Both the position numbers and the translations under genes were made by a program. Below the pieces are notes generated by a model. The model saw only the letters and a list, made by a program, of their open reading frames with translations, had not been told where the DNA came from and made no database searches. Shown here piece after piece: positions 33,979 through 42,060 of a stretch of DNA of 64,000 nt (position 1 is the stretch's first letter; the number at the start of each line of letters is the position of its first letter). Origin of the DNA: an uncultured Lachnospiraceae bacterium (GTDB lineage: Bacteria; Bacillota; Clostridia; Lachnospirales; Lachnospiraceae); NCBI GenBank assembly GCA_910579465.1, contig CAJTUB010000004.1, forward strand, positions 281,722 through 345,721, written 5' to 3'.

Positions 33979-34629
33979 ATGGAATGTAAGAAATGTAACA
34001 GCAGATGGGAACCGGGTCAGAATGCGTCAAAGGCGCCAGACAGTCTTACGCCCGGACAGCGGAACGTCAGCTTCGGTAAGTACATCTGGCGCGTGCTGGA
34101 CGTGCAGAACGGCAGGGCGCTGCTGCTTACGGAGGAGATTCTGGAAGAGCGTTGCTATAATAGCAAATGGGCAAGAGTGACCTGGGAAACCTGTGATTTG
34201 CGGAAGTATCTGAACGGGACATTCCTCCAGAGCTTCAGTGGTCAGGAGCAGGAACGGATTGCAAAGACGGAAATCAGAAATGCGGACAACCCGTGGTATG
34301 GTACATCGGGCGGCAGGGACACGGTTGATCAGGTGTTCCTGTTAAGTATAGACGAGGTCGTGAAATACTTCGGAGATAGTGGGGATTTACGGGCACGAAA
34401 GGGATGGTATTATGAGAACGGAGAAGATGTTCCGTACTATATCAACGATGAGTACAACAGTGCCAGAATAGTAAAGTACCGGGGCGAAGAGGGGTGGTGG
34501 TGGCTTCGGTCGCCGGGTTATGATGGTGGCTATGCCGCGGGCGTCGTCGACGACGGCGGCCTTGGCGTGCTTGGCGACAATGTTTTCCTTGTCTATGGCG
34601 TCCGCCCCGCTTTATGGTTGAATCTGTAA
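33979..34629 (+). CDS. DUF6273 protein with a C-type-lectin-like variable tail
   Basis: 216 residues. An N-terminal CxxC (MECKKCN) is followed by the DUF6273 core: WRVLDVQNGRALLLTEEIL, LRKYLNGTFLQSFS, DQVFLLSIDEV, and the lectin-like tail WWWLRSPGYDGG ... GVRPALWLNL. The last 110 coding bases contain only about 10 adenines, against 18 in 60 just upstream, and many codons end in C or T (GTC, GAC, GGC, CTT), as expected when AAC or AAT codons of a template repeat have been randomised. This is the signature of a diversity-generating retroelement target. No reverse transcriptase is in the window. Ligand unknown. Confidence 0.75.
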   Translation: MECKKCNSRWEPGQNASKAPDSLTPGQRNVSFGKYIWRVLDVQNGRALLLTEEILEERCYNSKWARVTWETCDLRKYLNGTFLQSFSGQEQERIAKTEIRNADNPWYGTSGGRDTVDQVFLLSIDEVVKYFGDSGDLRARKGWYYENGEDVPYYINDEYNSARIVKYRGEEGWWWLRSPGYDGGYAAGVVDDGGLGVLGDNVFLVYGVRPALWLNL

Positions 34630-34719
34630 TCGGAAAAAAGATATAGATACCATACCGTACCCCGGCAATGATACATGTTCAAGCGTCAAGCCTGCTAATG
34701 TCAGTGTTTTTTCATTTTG

Positions 34720-35910
34720 CTACATTTCTAACTTCATCATATTTTTTGATGAATTATCGATTTGAAGAAATTCTGCAAAACGTTCCATTTCTTTTGCAAG
34801 CATTTCTCCCATTTCGTCATTTGGTTCAACTCCTGGTTCCCACCACCAGTTTTTAATAACGAATTCTTGTGACTCACGTATTGGGTTTGCCTCGAACCTT
34901 GCAATAAATCGGCCATTATATAACACAGGTAATACATAATAGCCGTACGTTCTTCTGACAGCAGGAGTATACACTTCCCAGCGGTAGGTAAAACCAAACA
35001 GCAGTTCCAACATCTGTCTGTCCCACAGAATATTATCGAGTGGTGCAAGGAATCTTACATAGCTGTTGGGTTTCTGGGTCGTCATATATTGCTTAAAGTT
35101 CTTTGAAAAATAGAAAGGTTCTTTTATTCCTTCCACCTGTATTTCCTCAATCCTGTTTTTTTCTACAAGTGTCCGAAGCGTGGAACTGCGGAGTTTCGTG
35201 TCGCTCAAAAAGCGTCCCTGCCATGCTCCGCCGGATTTGTTCCACAGAAAGCCGACACTTTGTATTCGTCTCTCGATATACCACTCCACAAATTCTTCCA
35301 CGCTCATATCCGGGGCGCAGGAAAGATGTTTGCTGTCAATCACACGTTCTGTCAGGTCAAAATATTTCTGTGTTCCTCGTTTGTCAGCTACAGTAAGAGT
35401 GCCGGTGTTGAATAAATAATCCAGAGCAGCGCTTGATAGCTTTTTATGTCCCCAGCGGCTTTCCCGTACTTCTCCGATTGAAATATCTTTTGTACCTGTC
35501 TTGCCATGCTTTTCCACAAAATCCCTGACGTCGTCCAGTATATCCAATACGCCTGTCTGGTTACGGTGTCTCAGGGTAGGCGCAGCATGTTTCTCGTATT
35601 CATTTCGCACAAATTGAAAGCGGGCAAAATCCGTAGTGTTATAAATACACATTTCTTTATCAAATCCGTCAATTAATTTATGCTCCTGATATAATAGATT
35701 GTAAAGAATGGATTCCGTATAATCTTTTACTCTTGCCTGTAATACTAAATCAGCATTTCTTGCTACAACATTCAGGGGATCATATTGAATACTGTGTATT
35801 CGCTGCATAATCTTTTCGACACCCTTTTTTCCGCACAATGATTCTGCACCATCCAGATTGTGATATCGGCACAGCATATGCCTTGCCTCTTCTTTTGAAT
35901 ATAATTTCAT
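34720..35910 (-). CDS. Winged-helix DNA glycosylase-like protein, YcaQ/AlkX family (HTH_42)
   Basis: 396 residues of the HTH_42/DUF1006 family. The catalytic-type motif reads IQYDPLNVVARN (Gln42-Tyr-Asp44), the QxD form found in E. coli YcaQ (AlkX), rather than QxQ of AlkZ. Further conserved blocks are SRWGHKKLSSAALDYLF and RFLAPLDNILWDRQMLELLF with FTYRWEVYTPAVRRTYGYY. AlkX proteins remove bulky N-alkyl adducts and unhook interstrand crosslinks made by nitrogen mustards. It stands alone on the minus strand; function is from the family. Confidence 0.88.
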   Translation of the reverse strand: MKLYSKEEARHMLCRYHNLDGAESLCGKKGVEKIMQRIHSIQYDPLNVVARNADLVLQARVKDYTESILYNLLYQEHKLIDGFDKEMCIYNTTDFARFQFVRNEYEKHAAPTLRHRNQTGVLDILDDVRDFVEKHGKTGTKDISIGEVRESRWGHKKLSSAALDYLFNTGTLTVADKRGTQKYFDLTERVIDSKHLSCAPDMSVEEFVEWYIERRIQSVGFLWNKSGGAWQGRFLSDTKLRSSTLRTLVEKNRIEEIQVEGIKEPFYFSKNFKQYMTTQKPNSYVRFLAPLDNILWDRQMLELLFGFTYRWEVYTPAVRRTYGYYVLPVLYNGRFIARFEANPIRESQEFVIKNWWWEPGVEPNDEMGEMLAKEMERFAEFLQIDNSSKNMMKLEM

Positions 35911-36035
35911 CTTTATTCTCCCTGTTCCATTTGATTTCTTTCTGCCCCAGTATAGCGTACAGACTATGACACCATTATGTCATAGTTTATTTGGATAAGC
36001 AATTAGTTCATGTTTTTTCTTATCAAATTTGCATC

Positions 36036-36071
36036 TTTACATTGCTAAGATTAAGTGGTATAATCTTAGCA
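36036..36071 (+). promoter_or_regulatory. Promoter and operator of the TetR-flavoprotein operon
   Basis: TTTACA (36036-36041), 17-bp spacer, TATAAT (36059-36064). A perfect 11-bp inverted repeat, TGCTAAGATTA (36043-36053) and TAATCTTAGCA (36061-36071), overlaps the spacer and the -10. This is the expected operator for the TetR protein encoded next. Confidence 0.85.
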
Positions 36072-36095
36072 GTGGTAAGATTGGAGGAAAGACGA

Positions 36096-36707
36096 ATGAA
36101 TGAAAAGCCATATCATCATGGTAATTTGCGGCGTGCTTTAATCGAAATGGGAATAGAGTTCATTAGACAGGAGGGGGAAGAAGCGCTGTCTTTACGCAAA
36201 ATAGCTGAAATGTGTGGCGTCAGTAATGCGGCACCTTATGCTCATTTTAAGACCAAAGATGAATTTGTAATTGCAATGCAGCAGTATGTTATGGATTTAT
36301 TTTCTGCTGCATTAGAGAAAACAGTTATGGAACATAAAGACGGTCCTTCCTTACTTCCTATGCTTGGAAAAACATATGTGATGTTCTTTTATCAAAATCC
36401 GTTTTACTATGAGTTTCTATTTTCGCGTAAAAATATTAGCATAAAATTGTCTCTTGAAAATGCTGATACAGACGAAAATGCACCGTTCGCTATTTTGCAA
36501 AAAGCGGCTGCATACGTTTTCCGTAAAGTAAAACTTCCGGAAAAAGTGATACAGGATAAGATTATTGCCATGTGGGCTTTGGTGCATGGGTTAGCGGCCA
36601 TTGTTACAATGCCCAATATTGAGTATGACGATAATTGGGAAACAAGGATAGAAGAAATCATTAAGTCCGTTTCGATACCTTACCAGATGCAGGAGGAAAA
36701 AGAATGA
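36096..36707 (+). CDS. TetR-family transcriptional regulator
   Basis: 203 residues. N-terminal HTH: HHGNLRRALIEMGIEFIRQE then LSLRKIAEMCGVSNAAPYAH. The C-terminal ligand domain contains IIAMWALVHGLAAIVTMP, as in the TetR_C_33 group. I chose the ATG at 36096 (TTGGAGGAAAG upstream) over an ORF start at 35991 that would lie before the promoter. It overlaps the following flavoprotein gene by four bases and probably represses this operon through the palindrome upstream. Inducer unknown. Confidence 0.9.
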   Translation: MNEKPYHHGNLRRALIEMGIEFIRQEGEEALSLRKIAEMCGVSNAAPYAHFKTKDEFVIAMQQYVMDLFSAALEKTVMEHKDGPSLLPMLGKTYVMFFYQNPFYYEFLFSRKNISIKLSLENADTDENAPFAILQKAAAYVFRKVKLPEKVIQDKIIAMWALVHGLAAIVTMPNIEYDDNWETRIEEIIKSVSIPYQMQEEKE

Positions 36708-37210
36708 ATATTTTAATACACGATTTAAGCAAGGAACAATTTCAAGCTCTGTTTCCCGAAGGATATCATAATGCCTGTATTATTTCAGATACCGGGACAA
36801 TACGACATTGTACCGGCTGTTTTGGTTGTTGGATAAAAACTCCCGGTAAATGCGTATTAAAGGATGGATATGAAAATATGGGAGAATTACTCTCAAAGAC
36901 GGAGAAAGTAACCATTATCAGCCGATGCTTTTATGGCTGTTACAGTCCGTTTGTGAAAAATGTGTTAGACCGGAGTATTCCCTGGCTGCTTCCATTCTTC
37001 AAAATAAGGAATAATGAAACGCATCATAAAAGACGCTATCAAAACAATATGCAGCTTGCAGTACATTTTTATGGTGAAATTCCTCCTGAAGAAAGAGAAA
37101 CGGCTGAGAAACTGGTAAAAGCAAATTGTGTTAATTTTTATGTGAGTAACTATGAAGTTTCATTTTCAAATTCATTAGATGAATTATGCAGGGAGGTGAC
37201 TGTCATATGA
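36704..37210 (+). CDS. Flavodoxin-fold oxidoreductase
   Basis: 168 residues. Family features are the CTGCFGCW motif at about 40, the TIISRCFYGCYSPFVKNVLDR segment (20 residues around a bound FMN) and an overall NADPH-dependent FMN reductase or iron-sulfur flavoprotein layout. It is translationally coupled to the TetR gene (ATGA) and to the next flavoprotein gene (ATGA at 37207). The three genes form a regulated redox operon; the substrate, perhaps a quinone or nitro compound, is inferred. Confidence 0.8.
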   Translation: MNILIHDLSKEQFQALFPEGYHNACIISDTGTIRHCTGCFGCWIKTPGKCVLKDGYENMGELLSKTEKVTIISRCFYGCYSPFVKNVLDRSIPWLLPFFKIRNNETHHKRRYQNNMQLAVHFYGEIPPEERETAEKLVKANCVNFYVSNYEVSFSNSLDELCREVTVI

Positions 37211-37839
37211 AAATTTGCATTATAAACGGAAGCCCCAAAACAGGTAAAAGTACATCGGAATTGCTTATAGGTTATCTAATGCCTTTTATCAAAGAAAACG
37301 AAATAGCAACATACAAGGTGTGTGAAATGGATTTTTCCGAAGCGCAGTTTTCAAAAATACGGGACAGCGAGGTGCTTATATTTGCATTTCCTCTGTATAT
37401 TGACAGTATCAATTCAGTTTTATTACACTTTCTTATTGAGCTTCAAAAAAGAGAATTTAGAAATAAGAATACTAGCGTATATTGCATTATTAACAATGGG
37501 TTTTATGAGGGGCGGCAAAATCATTTAGCTGCTGATATTATGAAAAACTGGTGTAAAGCCGCTGGGCTAACCTACGGTCAAACGCTTGGTATCGGGGCTG
37601 GGGAAATGCTTCCATTTTTCAAAGATATACCATTAGGACATGGACCTAATAAAAACATTGGTATTGCCTTTCAAAAATTGGTCTGCAATATGCTATCTTT
37701 GAGTAAAGGAGAAGACTTGTTTATCTCACCGAATTGGCCGCGATTTCTTTGGAAAATACAGGCATCGTTGTCTGTCTGGTATCCACGCGCAAAAAAGAAT
37801 GGATTAAAAAGAAGAAGATTAAAAGATATGGCAAATTGA
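37207..37839 (+). CDS. NAD(P)H-dependent flavin oxidoreductase (flavodoxin-like)
   Basis: 210 residues beginning MKICIINGSPKTGKSTSELL, the phosphate-binding loop of flavodoxin-like reductases. VLIFAFPLYIDSINSVLLHF contains the P-Y-D flavin contact. The C-terminus is basic (RAKKNGLKRRRLKDMAN) and follows an amphipathic helix. The start at 37207 overlaps the preceding stop and is preferred to the in-frame 37186. It is the last gene of the TetR operon. Confidence 0.83.
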   Translation: MKICIINGSPKTGKSTSELLIGYLMPFIKENEIATYKVCEMDFSEAQFSKIRDSEVLIFAFPLYIDSINSVLLHFLIELQKREFRNKNTSVYCIINNGFYEGRQNHLAADIMKNWCKAAGLTYGQTLGIGAGEMLPFFKDIPLGHGPNKNIGIAFQKLVCNMLSLSKGEDLFISPNWPRFLWKIQASLSVWYPRAKKNGLKRRRLKDMAN

Positions 37840-37885
37840 GACAGTAGCAGCCTGTGACTTTAAGCAGGGGTTAAAATGACAAGAA

Positions 37886-38243
37886 ATGGAGAGTATTATA
37901 GATTGTAAAACAGGCGGTAAAACATATTGTACGGAAAACTATAATGAAGATGATTTAATTGCTTTCGCGGAAGAATTAGAGGATGAAATTGTGCCAATCG
38001 CCGGGGATGGCGGCGGTGGGTTACGGCGGTTTTCCCAAGATGGAAATATATTGGTGTCAGAAGCCCCTTTTTGGCCAATGGAAAAAATTATATTTATGCC
38101 AAGTTATCTCTCTTATGCTCAAAATCCAGAGAAATGCAATTATCTTTGAGGACTATGAAATTAAAGCGTTTGGATTTAGCAAATGTGGAAATTACATAGC
38201 TGTGTGCAATTCACACACGTTGGATATTTTCAGAAAGATGTGA
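37886..38243 (+). pseudogene. Frameshifted small gene (WD40-like/immunity-type remnant)
   Basis: Frame 1 from 37886 encodes an acidic start and GGGGLRRFSQDGNILVSEAP, ending at 38149. Frame 3 then continues in a sensible way (IIFEDYEIKAFGFSKCGNYI, then AVCNSHTLDIFRKM) up to 38243. Together the two parts read like one protein of about 118 residues with two RFS.DG/GFSKCGN-type strands. The break lies near 38100-38140. Read as a decayed orphan gene; a sequencing error could give the same picture. Confidence 0.6.
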
Positions 38244-38628
38244 ATATGCAGGCAAATCAATACCTGCTACCTGGATTGCATGATAGCGAAACATCTTGAT
38301 ATTCGTGCCGTAAAAGGGGTATGCCAAGGCACAGGAGAGGTATGGAGTATGTATGTAAAGAATGCCAGGAAAAATCCTGCTCCGTCAGAAAACCTATTGT
38401 ATTTTACCGGATAATATGTTATGCTATAAGTGGTGGGCAGGATACTTTGATTTATGAAGGGGGCGGTTAAAATGTCGATATTTATCAGAAAAATGAATAT
38501 GTTACCTGATACGCTCTGTGCAGCTTATACAATGAAGTAGGCGGCTATGTACAGAGCGGGATTGCCGCTGAATCGTTGATATATGCTGCATCCGGCGTTT
38601 GAATGATTATTTCGCAGGAGTGAGTACA
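38244..38628 (+). other. Gene-poor, degenerate stretch
   Basis: 385 bp without a convincing gene. Fragments with ribosome-binding-site-like starts occur, such as a 22-codon frame at 38472 (MSIFIRKMNMLPDTLCAAYT), but all are short and broken by stops. Probably remains of one or more decayed small genes. Confidence 0.5.
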
Positions 38629-38889
38629 ATGTCATATATCAATGCAAAGAATGTTCTTCCCGGCTGGCTTCTTGAGGAGGTCAGGAACTATACAGGAGAC
38701 GGGCTGGTTTATATTCCACCCGAGCAGTCTTCCCGCAGGGAATGGGGGAGCAAATCGGGTGCCAGGCAGCTGCTTGAGACGAGAAACGATGAAATCAGGA
38801 GAAAGAAAAAGGAAGGCAGGACTGTTTTGCAGCTTGCCGGAGAATACAATCTTTCCGAGGACACAATAAAACGGATTTTATACAGATAA
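38629..38889 (+). CDS. CD3324 family protein (small HTH-type)
   Basis: 86 residues: MSYINAKNVLPGWLLEEVRN, YIPPEQSSRREWGSKSGARQ and a C-terminal helix-turn-helix (TVLQLAGEYNLSEDTIKRIL). This matches the CD3324 family of small clostridial proteins that resemble the DNA-binding part of recombination-directionality or Mor-type regulators. The ATG at 38629 has GCAGGAG upstream. Targets unknown. An intrinsic terminator follows. Confidence 0.83.
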   Translation: MSYINAKNVLPGWLLEEVRNYTGDGLVYIPPEQSSRREWGSKSGARQLLETRNDEIRRKKKEGRTVLQLAGEYNLSEDTIKRILYR

Positions 38890-38895
38890 TGCAGA

Positions 38896-38946
38896 CCCTC
38901 TGTCAAAGGAAGTGAGTTTCACTTTAGGACAGAGGGATTTTTTTAT
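38896..38946 (+). terminator. Intrinsic terminator after the CD3324-family gene
   Basis: CCCTCTGTC (38896-38904) pairs with GACAGAGGG (38928-38936), with an inner AAGTGA/TCACTT stem, followed by a run of seven T. Confidence 0.9.
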
Positions 38947-39039
38947 AGAAATTGATTAAATTAAAGGTGACACTTGTGACGGAGGGAAGTCTGTGGTTTA
39001 CTATTTTTATAATGTGAGAGACGAAAAGGAGATGCATTG

Positions 39040-39804
39040 ATGAGCGAATATACAGAAATCAATTCTGAAACCTGGGATTTATGGGCAGATAATGGCTGTG
39101 AGTGGTCTGTACCAATCACACAGGAGGAATACCAGAGGGTAAATGAGAAGGACTTTGGCGTTTATCTTACACCCTGTATTACAGTCCCAAGGGAGTGGTT
39201 CGGGGAGCTGAAGGGAAAAAGGCTGCTCGGGCTTGCGAGCGGAGGCGGGCAGCAGATGCCGGTGTTTTCCAAGCTCGGCGCGGTCTGTACAGTTTTTGAT
39301 AATTCTGCGCGGCAGCTTGCGGCGGAGCGGATGGTTTCCGAACGGGAGGGCTATTCCATTGAAATCATAAAGGGAGATATGACAAAGCCGTTTCCGTTTG
39401 CAGAGGAAAGCTTTGATATTATTTTTCATCCTGTTTCCAACTGCTATGTTGAGGATATTTACCCGGTCTGGAAGGAATGCTACCGTGTTCTGAAAAAGGG
39501 CGGACGGCTGCTTGCGGGCTTCAGTAACGGACTGGATTTTCTTTTTGAGGATGAGGAGCAGGAGCCACTGCAGGTGGTGAATCCGTTGCCGTTTAATCCC
39601 TTGAAAATGCCGAAGGAGCGTTTTGAGGCAATGGCAAAGAACGGAGAGGGAATCCTGTTCAGCCACAGCATGGAGGAGCAGCTCGGCGGACAGCTTGCCG
39701 CCGGATTTACCTTGAAAGCCTTGTATGAGGACAGGGACAGACCCGGCGGCTCAAAGCTCAGGAAATATGTACCGCAGTATATGGCAACACTGGCGGTAAA
39801 ATAA
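39040..39804 (+). CDS. Class I SAM-dependent methyltransferase
   Basis: 254 residues. Motif I is LLGLASGGGQQMPVFSKLGA, motif II IIKGDMTKPFPFAEESFDII and motif III YRVLKKGGRLLAG, as in small-molecule methyltransferases of the UbiE/YcgJ type. The ATG at 39040 has AAAGGAGATG upstream. It is followed by an unrelated P-loop gene after 40 bp. Substrate unknown. Confidence 0.87.
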   Translation: MSEYTEINSETWDLWADNGCEWSVPITQEEYQRVNEKDFGVYLTPCITVPREWFGELKGKRLLGLASGGGQQMPVFSKLGAVCTVFDNSARQLAAERMVSEREGYSIEIIKGDMTKPFPFAEESFDIIFHPVSNCYVEDIYPVWKECYRVLKKGGRLLAGFSNGLDFLFEDEEQEPLQVVNPLPFNPLKMPKERFEAMAKNGEGILFSHSMEEQLGGQLAAGFTLKALYEDRDRPGGSKLRKYVPQYMATLAVK

Positions 39805-39844
39805 GGAAGATAAGGAGGATACGGCAGTTTGCCGGTGAGAAGAT

Positions 39845-40432
39845 ATGAAAGATTTTATTTTTGTTACAGGAGCAAGTGGTATAGGTAAAACCACTTTAGC
39901 GAACGGATTGCTTGAACACTATAAAACTACATGTGTAGAACAGCATATGGTACCTGAATTTATTTCACGAGATGGCAGCGAACCAATGACTGGGGAGCTG
40001 GAAGAACTTACCTGCTGGGAAAATCAGGTGGCAATGCTTAGGTGCTTTCACAAGCTTGGTTATAAAAATATAATTGCTTCGGATATTGATGATTTAAGAA
40101 CGGCTGATATCCCTATTGTTTTTAAAGGAACTGATTTTATTACAATAAAACTCATATGCAGTGATTTGCATCAAATTCAAGAACAGATGAGAAACCGTCC
40201 CAATAATGGACTTATTGATTTTGAACTACAAAAAAAGATGAACGAAAAAAATATTAAGCGAAAGCCTCTTATTAACGAAATAGAAATTGATATTGCGGGT
40301 AAATCAATCGGAGAAGTACTTGAACAATCAATAAATATTATTGAAACTACGCCATCCTGTTTTGATTATGAATACGAAAAACCTCCAAAAGAGATGTTTT
40401 ACTCATGGGTTTTTGCAAATGGATTAAGATAA
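39845..40432 (+). CDS. P-loop kinase/ATPase-like protein
   Basis: 195 residues. Walker A GASGIGKTT is at residues 9-17, and a DXD-type segment (ASDIDDLRTADIP) may supply the second carboxylate. The middle contains a lid-like NRPNNGLIDFELQKKMN. The family resembles small AAA/nucleoside-kinase-like proteins (guanylate-kinase-like lid). It is AT-richer than its neighbours. Function unknown. Confidence 0.72.
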   Translation: MKDFIFVTGASGIGKTTLANGLLEHYKTTCVEQHMVPEFISRDGSEPMTGELEELTCWENQVAMLRCFHKLGYKNIIASDIDDLRTADIPIVFKGTDFITIKLICSDLHQIQEQMRNRPNNGLIDFELQKKMNEKNIKRKPLINEIEIDIAGKSIGEVLEQSINIIETTPSCFDYEYEKPPKEMFYSWVFANGLR

Positions 40433-40537
40433 ACTCCAGTAAAAATCCGGTAATTATATGTAAGAATATGTATTTTATTTTAAATGTCAGGCAGAGGAGG
40501 ACCACAGGGTGATGCTTCTTACGGCGGAGAATCAGTT

Positions 40538-40583
40538 GGATGCCCCGGGACTTCCAGGATTGTTAAGAAATGCGGAAAATCAA
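40538..40583 (+). repeat. Right-end fragment of the MITE-like repeat
   Basis: CCCCGGGACTTCCAGGATTG and AAGAAATGCGGAAAATCAAG resemble the right end of copy B (CTCCGGGACTTCTAAAAAGT, AAATGCGGAAACTCAAG). It lies just upstream of the azlC promoter. Confidence 0.6.
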
Positions 40584-40596
40584 GTAGGATAGCATC

Positions 40597-40624
40597 TTGA
40601 CAGGAGCCCTCCACCGTGTATAAT
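40597..40624 (+). promoter_or_regulatory. Promoter of azlCD
   Basis: TTGACA (40597-40602), 16-bp spacer, TATAAT (40619-40624): a strong sigma-A promoter 22 bp before the azlC start codon. Confidence 0.8.
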
Positions 40625-40646
40625 TGGGATAAAGGGAGGATATGGC

Positions 40647-41375
40647 ATGACGGCAGAAGAGAAAAAAAGGAAGCAGGGTGTGGTAAAAAAGGCGTTTTTG
40701 TACGCGCTTCCAAAGACGATTCCGATTTTTGCGGGTTTTTGGTTTTTGGGAATTTCTTATGGATTTTACATGAATGTGTCAGGGTTCAGTTTCTGGTATC
40801 CGATGTTGATGGGGCTTACGATTTTTGGCGGTTCTCTGGAGTTTGTAGCGGTGACGATGCTGCTTGGCAGCTTTGCACCGCTACAGACCCTGTTTGCGAC
40901 GCTGATGATTCAGGCAAGGCATTTGTTTTATGGAATTGCAATGCTTGAAAAGTATAAGGGAACCGGCTGGAAGAAGCCGTATCTGATTTTCGGAATGTGC
41001 GACGAAAGCTTTTCGATTAATTATTCTGCAGAGCTTCCGGAGGATGTGGATAAGGGCTGGTTTATGTTTTTTGTGACGCTGCTGAATCAGGTGTATTGGG
41101 TGACCGGGGCGGCTCTCGGCGGAATCCTCGGCTCGTTCCTTCACTTTAATACGGAGGGACTTGATTTTGTAATGACGGCAATGTTTGTCGTGATTTTCCT
41201 GGAGCAGTGGAGGAAGGAAAAGAAGCATATAACGGCACTCATCGGGGTGCTTTCGTCCGTGGCGTGTCTGCTTGTTTTTGGTGCGGATTCCTTTCTGGTT
41301 CCGACGATGGTTTGCATTTTGTGCTTTCTTACCGTATTCCGGGGGCCGATTGAGAAAGCGGGTGGTTTGCCGTGA
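40647..41375 (+). CDS. azlC: AzlC, large subunit of branched-chain amino acid exporter
   Basis: 242 residues, multi-pass membrane protein. Typical AzlC features: KTIPIFAGFWFLGISYGFYM near the start, GGSLEFVAVTMLLGSFAPLQ and TLMIQARHLFYGIAMLEKYK. With AzlD it exports branched-chain amino acids (or their toxic analogues) across the cytoplasmic membrane. The ATG has GGAGGATATGGC upstream. The azlD start overlaps its stop (GTGA), giving coupling. Confidence 0.93.
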   Translation: MTAEEKKRKQGVVKKAFLYALPKTIPIFAGFWFLGISYGFYMNVSGFSFWYPMLMGLTIFGGSLEFVAVTMLLGSFAPLQTLFATLMIQARHLFYGIAMLEKYKGTGWKKPYLIFGMCDESFSINYSAELPEDVDKGWFMFFVTLLNQVYWVTGAALGGILGSFLHFNTEGLDFVMTAMFVVIFLEQWRKEKKHITALIGVLSSVACLLVFGADSFLVPTMVCILCFLTVFRGPIEKAGGLP

Positions 41376-41698
41376 CACTGACGGAGCAGATAATTACGAT
41401 TGCGATTTGCGTGGCAGGGACTATGGCGACCCGCTTCCTGCCGTTTCTTTTATTCCGGCCGGGGAAGAAAACGCCCCGTTATGTGCAGTATCTCGGAAAA
41501 GCGCTTCCGGCTGCAATTTTCGGGATGCTCGTCGTGTATTGCCTGAAAAACGTGGATATCCTGACAGGCAGTCATGGGATTCCAGAGCTGATTGCGATTG
41601 CGCTTGTCGTAGTGCTGCACTTATGGAAACGGAATATGCTGCTTTCCATTGCGGGCGGCACCATCTGTTATATGCTGCTGGTGCAGACGGTATTTTAA
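41372..41698 (+). CDS. azlD: AzlD, small subunit of branched-chain amino acid exporter
   Basis: 108 residues starting with GTG that overlaps the azlC stop by four bases. It has the three- or four-helix AzlD plan: MTLTEQIITIAICVAGTMAT, TRFLPFLLFRPGKKTPRYVQ, LGKALPAAIFGMLVVYCLKN. Works only with AzlC. A cluster of hairpins and a tandem repeat follows. Confidence 0.92.
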   Translation: MTLTEQIITIAICVAGTMATRFLPFLLFRPGKKTPRYVQYLGKALPAAIFGMLVVYCLKNVDILTGSHGIPELIAIALVVVLHLWKRNMLLSIAGGTICYMLLVQTVF

Positions 41699-41709
41699 CC
41701 TCATCAGGG

Positions 41710-41771
41710 AAGTCCCCCACTGAAAGAAGTGGGGGCTTGCCTGCTTTGGCAGGAGTGCAAGCTCCTGCCAA
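41710..41771 (+). repeat. Hairpin cluster resembling IS200/IS605-type ends
   Basis: AAGTCCCCCACT and AGTGGGGGCTT form a GC-rich hairpin (41710-41738, loop GAAAGA). TTGGCAGGAG (about 41746) then pairs with CTCCTGCCAA (41762-41771). Such hairpins are common at the ends of IS200/IS605 elements in this group, but no tnpA or tnpB is present. It also serves as a possible terminator for azlCD. Confidence 0.55.
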
Positions 41772-41990
41772 AATGCCGCAAAGCGGCAATGAGGTTATGA
41801 GCAAGAAGCGAAGCGGATTGCGAATATCCACTTGACGCTTACGGGATACTCGTTCCTGCCAAAATGCCGCAAAGCGGCAATGAGGTTATGAGCAAGAAGC
41901 GAAGCGGATTGCGAATATCCGCTTGACGCTTACAGGGATACTCGTTCCTGCCAAAATGCCGCAAAGCGGCAGGATACTCGTTCTAAAAGC
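41764..41990 (+). repeat. Tandem repeat, period 91-92 bp, two full and one partial unit
   Basis: Units start at 41764, 41855 and 41947 with CCTGCCAAAATGCCGCAAAG. Each full unit contains the hairpin TGCCGCAAAGCGGCA, then GAGGTTATGAGCAAGAAGCG and a tail ending in GATACTCGTTCC. The two full units are almost identical. The third unit is cut after the hairpin. Longer reading frames crossing this area come from the repeat, not from genes. Confidence 0.9.
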
Positions 41991-42060
41991 GAACAAATTC
42001 TCTTTCTATGGTATGGAAATGCCGGGAAAATTTCTGTATCATGGTTGTGAGGTGATAAAA

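Noticed and set aside
35991..36095. Longer TetR start at 35991
   Set aside because: It lies upstream of the identified promoter and lacks a ribosome-binding site; the ATG at 36096 gives the normal TetR N-terminus.
41764..41990. CRISPR array
   Set aside because: The units are 91-92 bp long and nearly identical throughout; there are no short repeats separated by unique spacers and no cas genes.
41923..42060. Longer N-terminus for the second XRE-methyltransferase protein
   Set aside because: The extra codons come from the tandem repeat, the paralogue starts at the position equivalent to 42061, and GAGGTGATAAAA fits that ATG.
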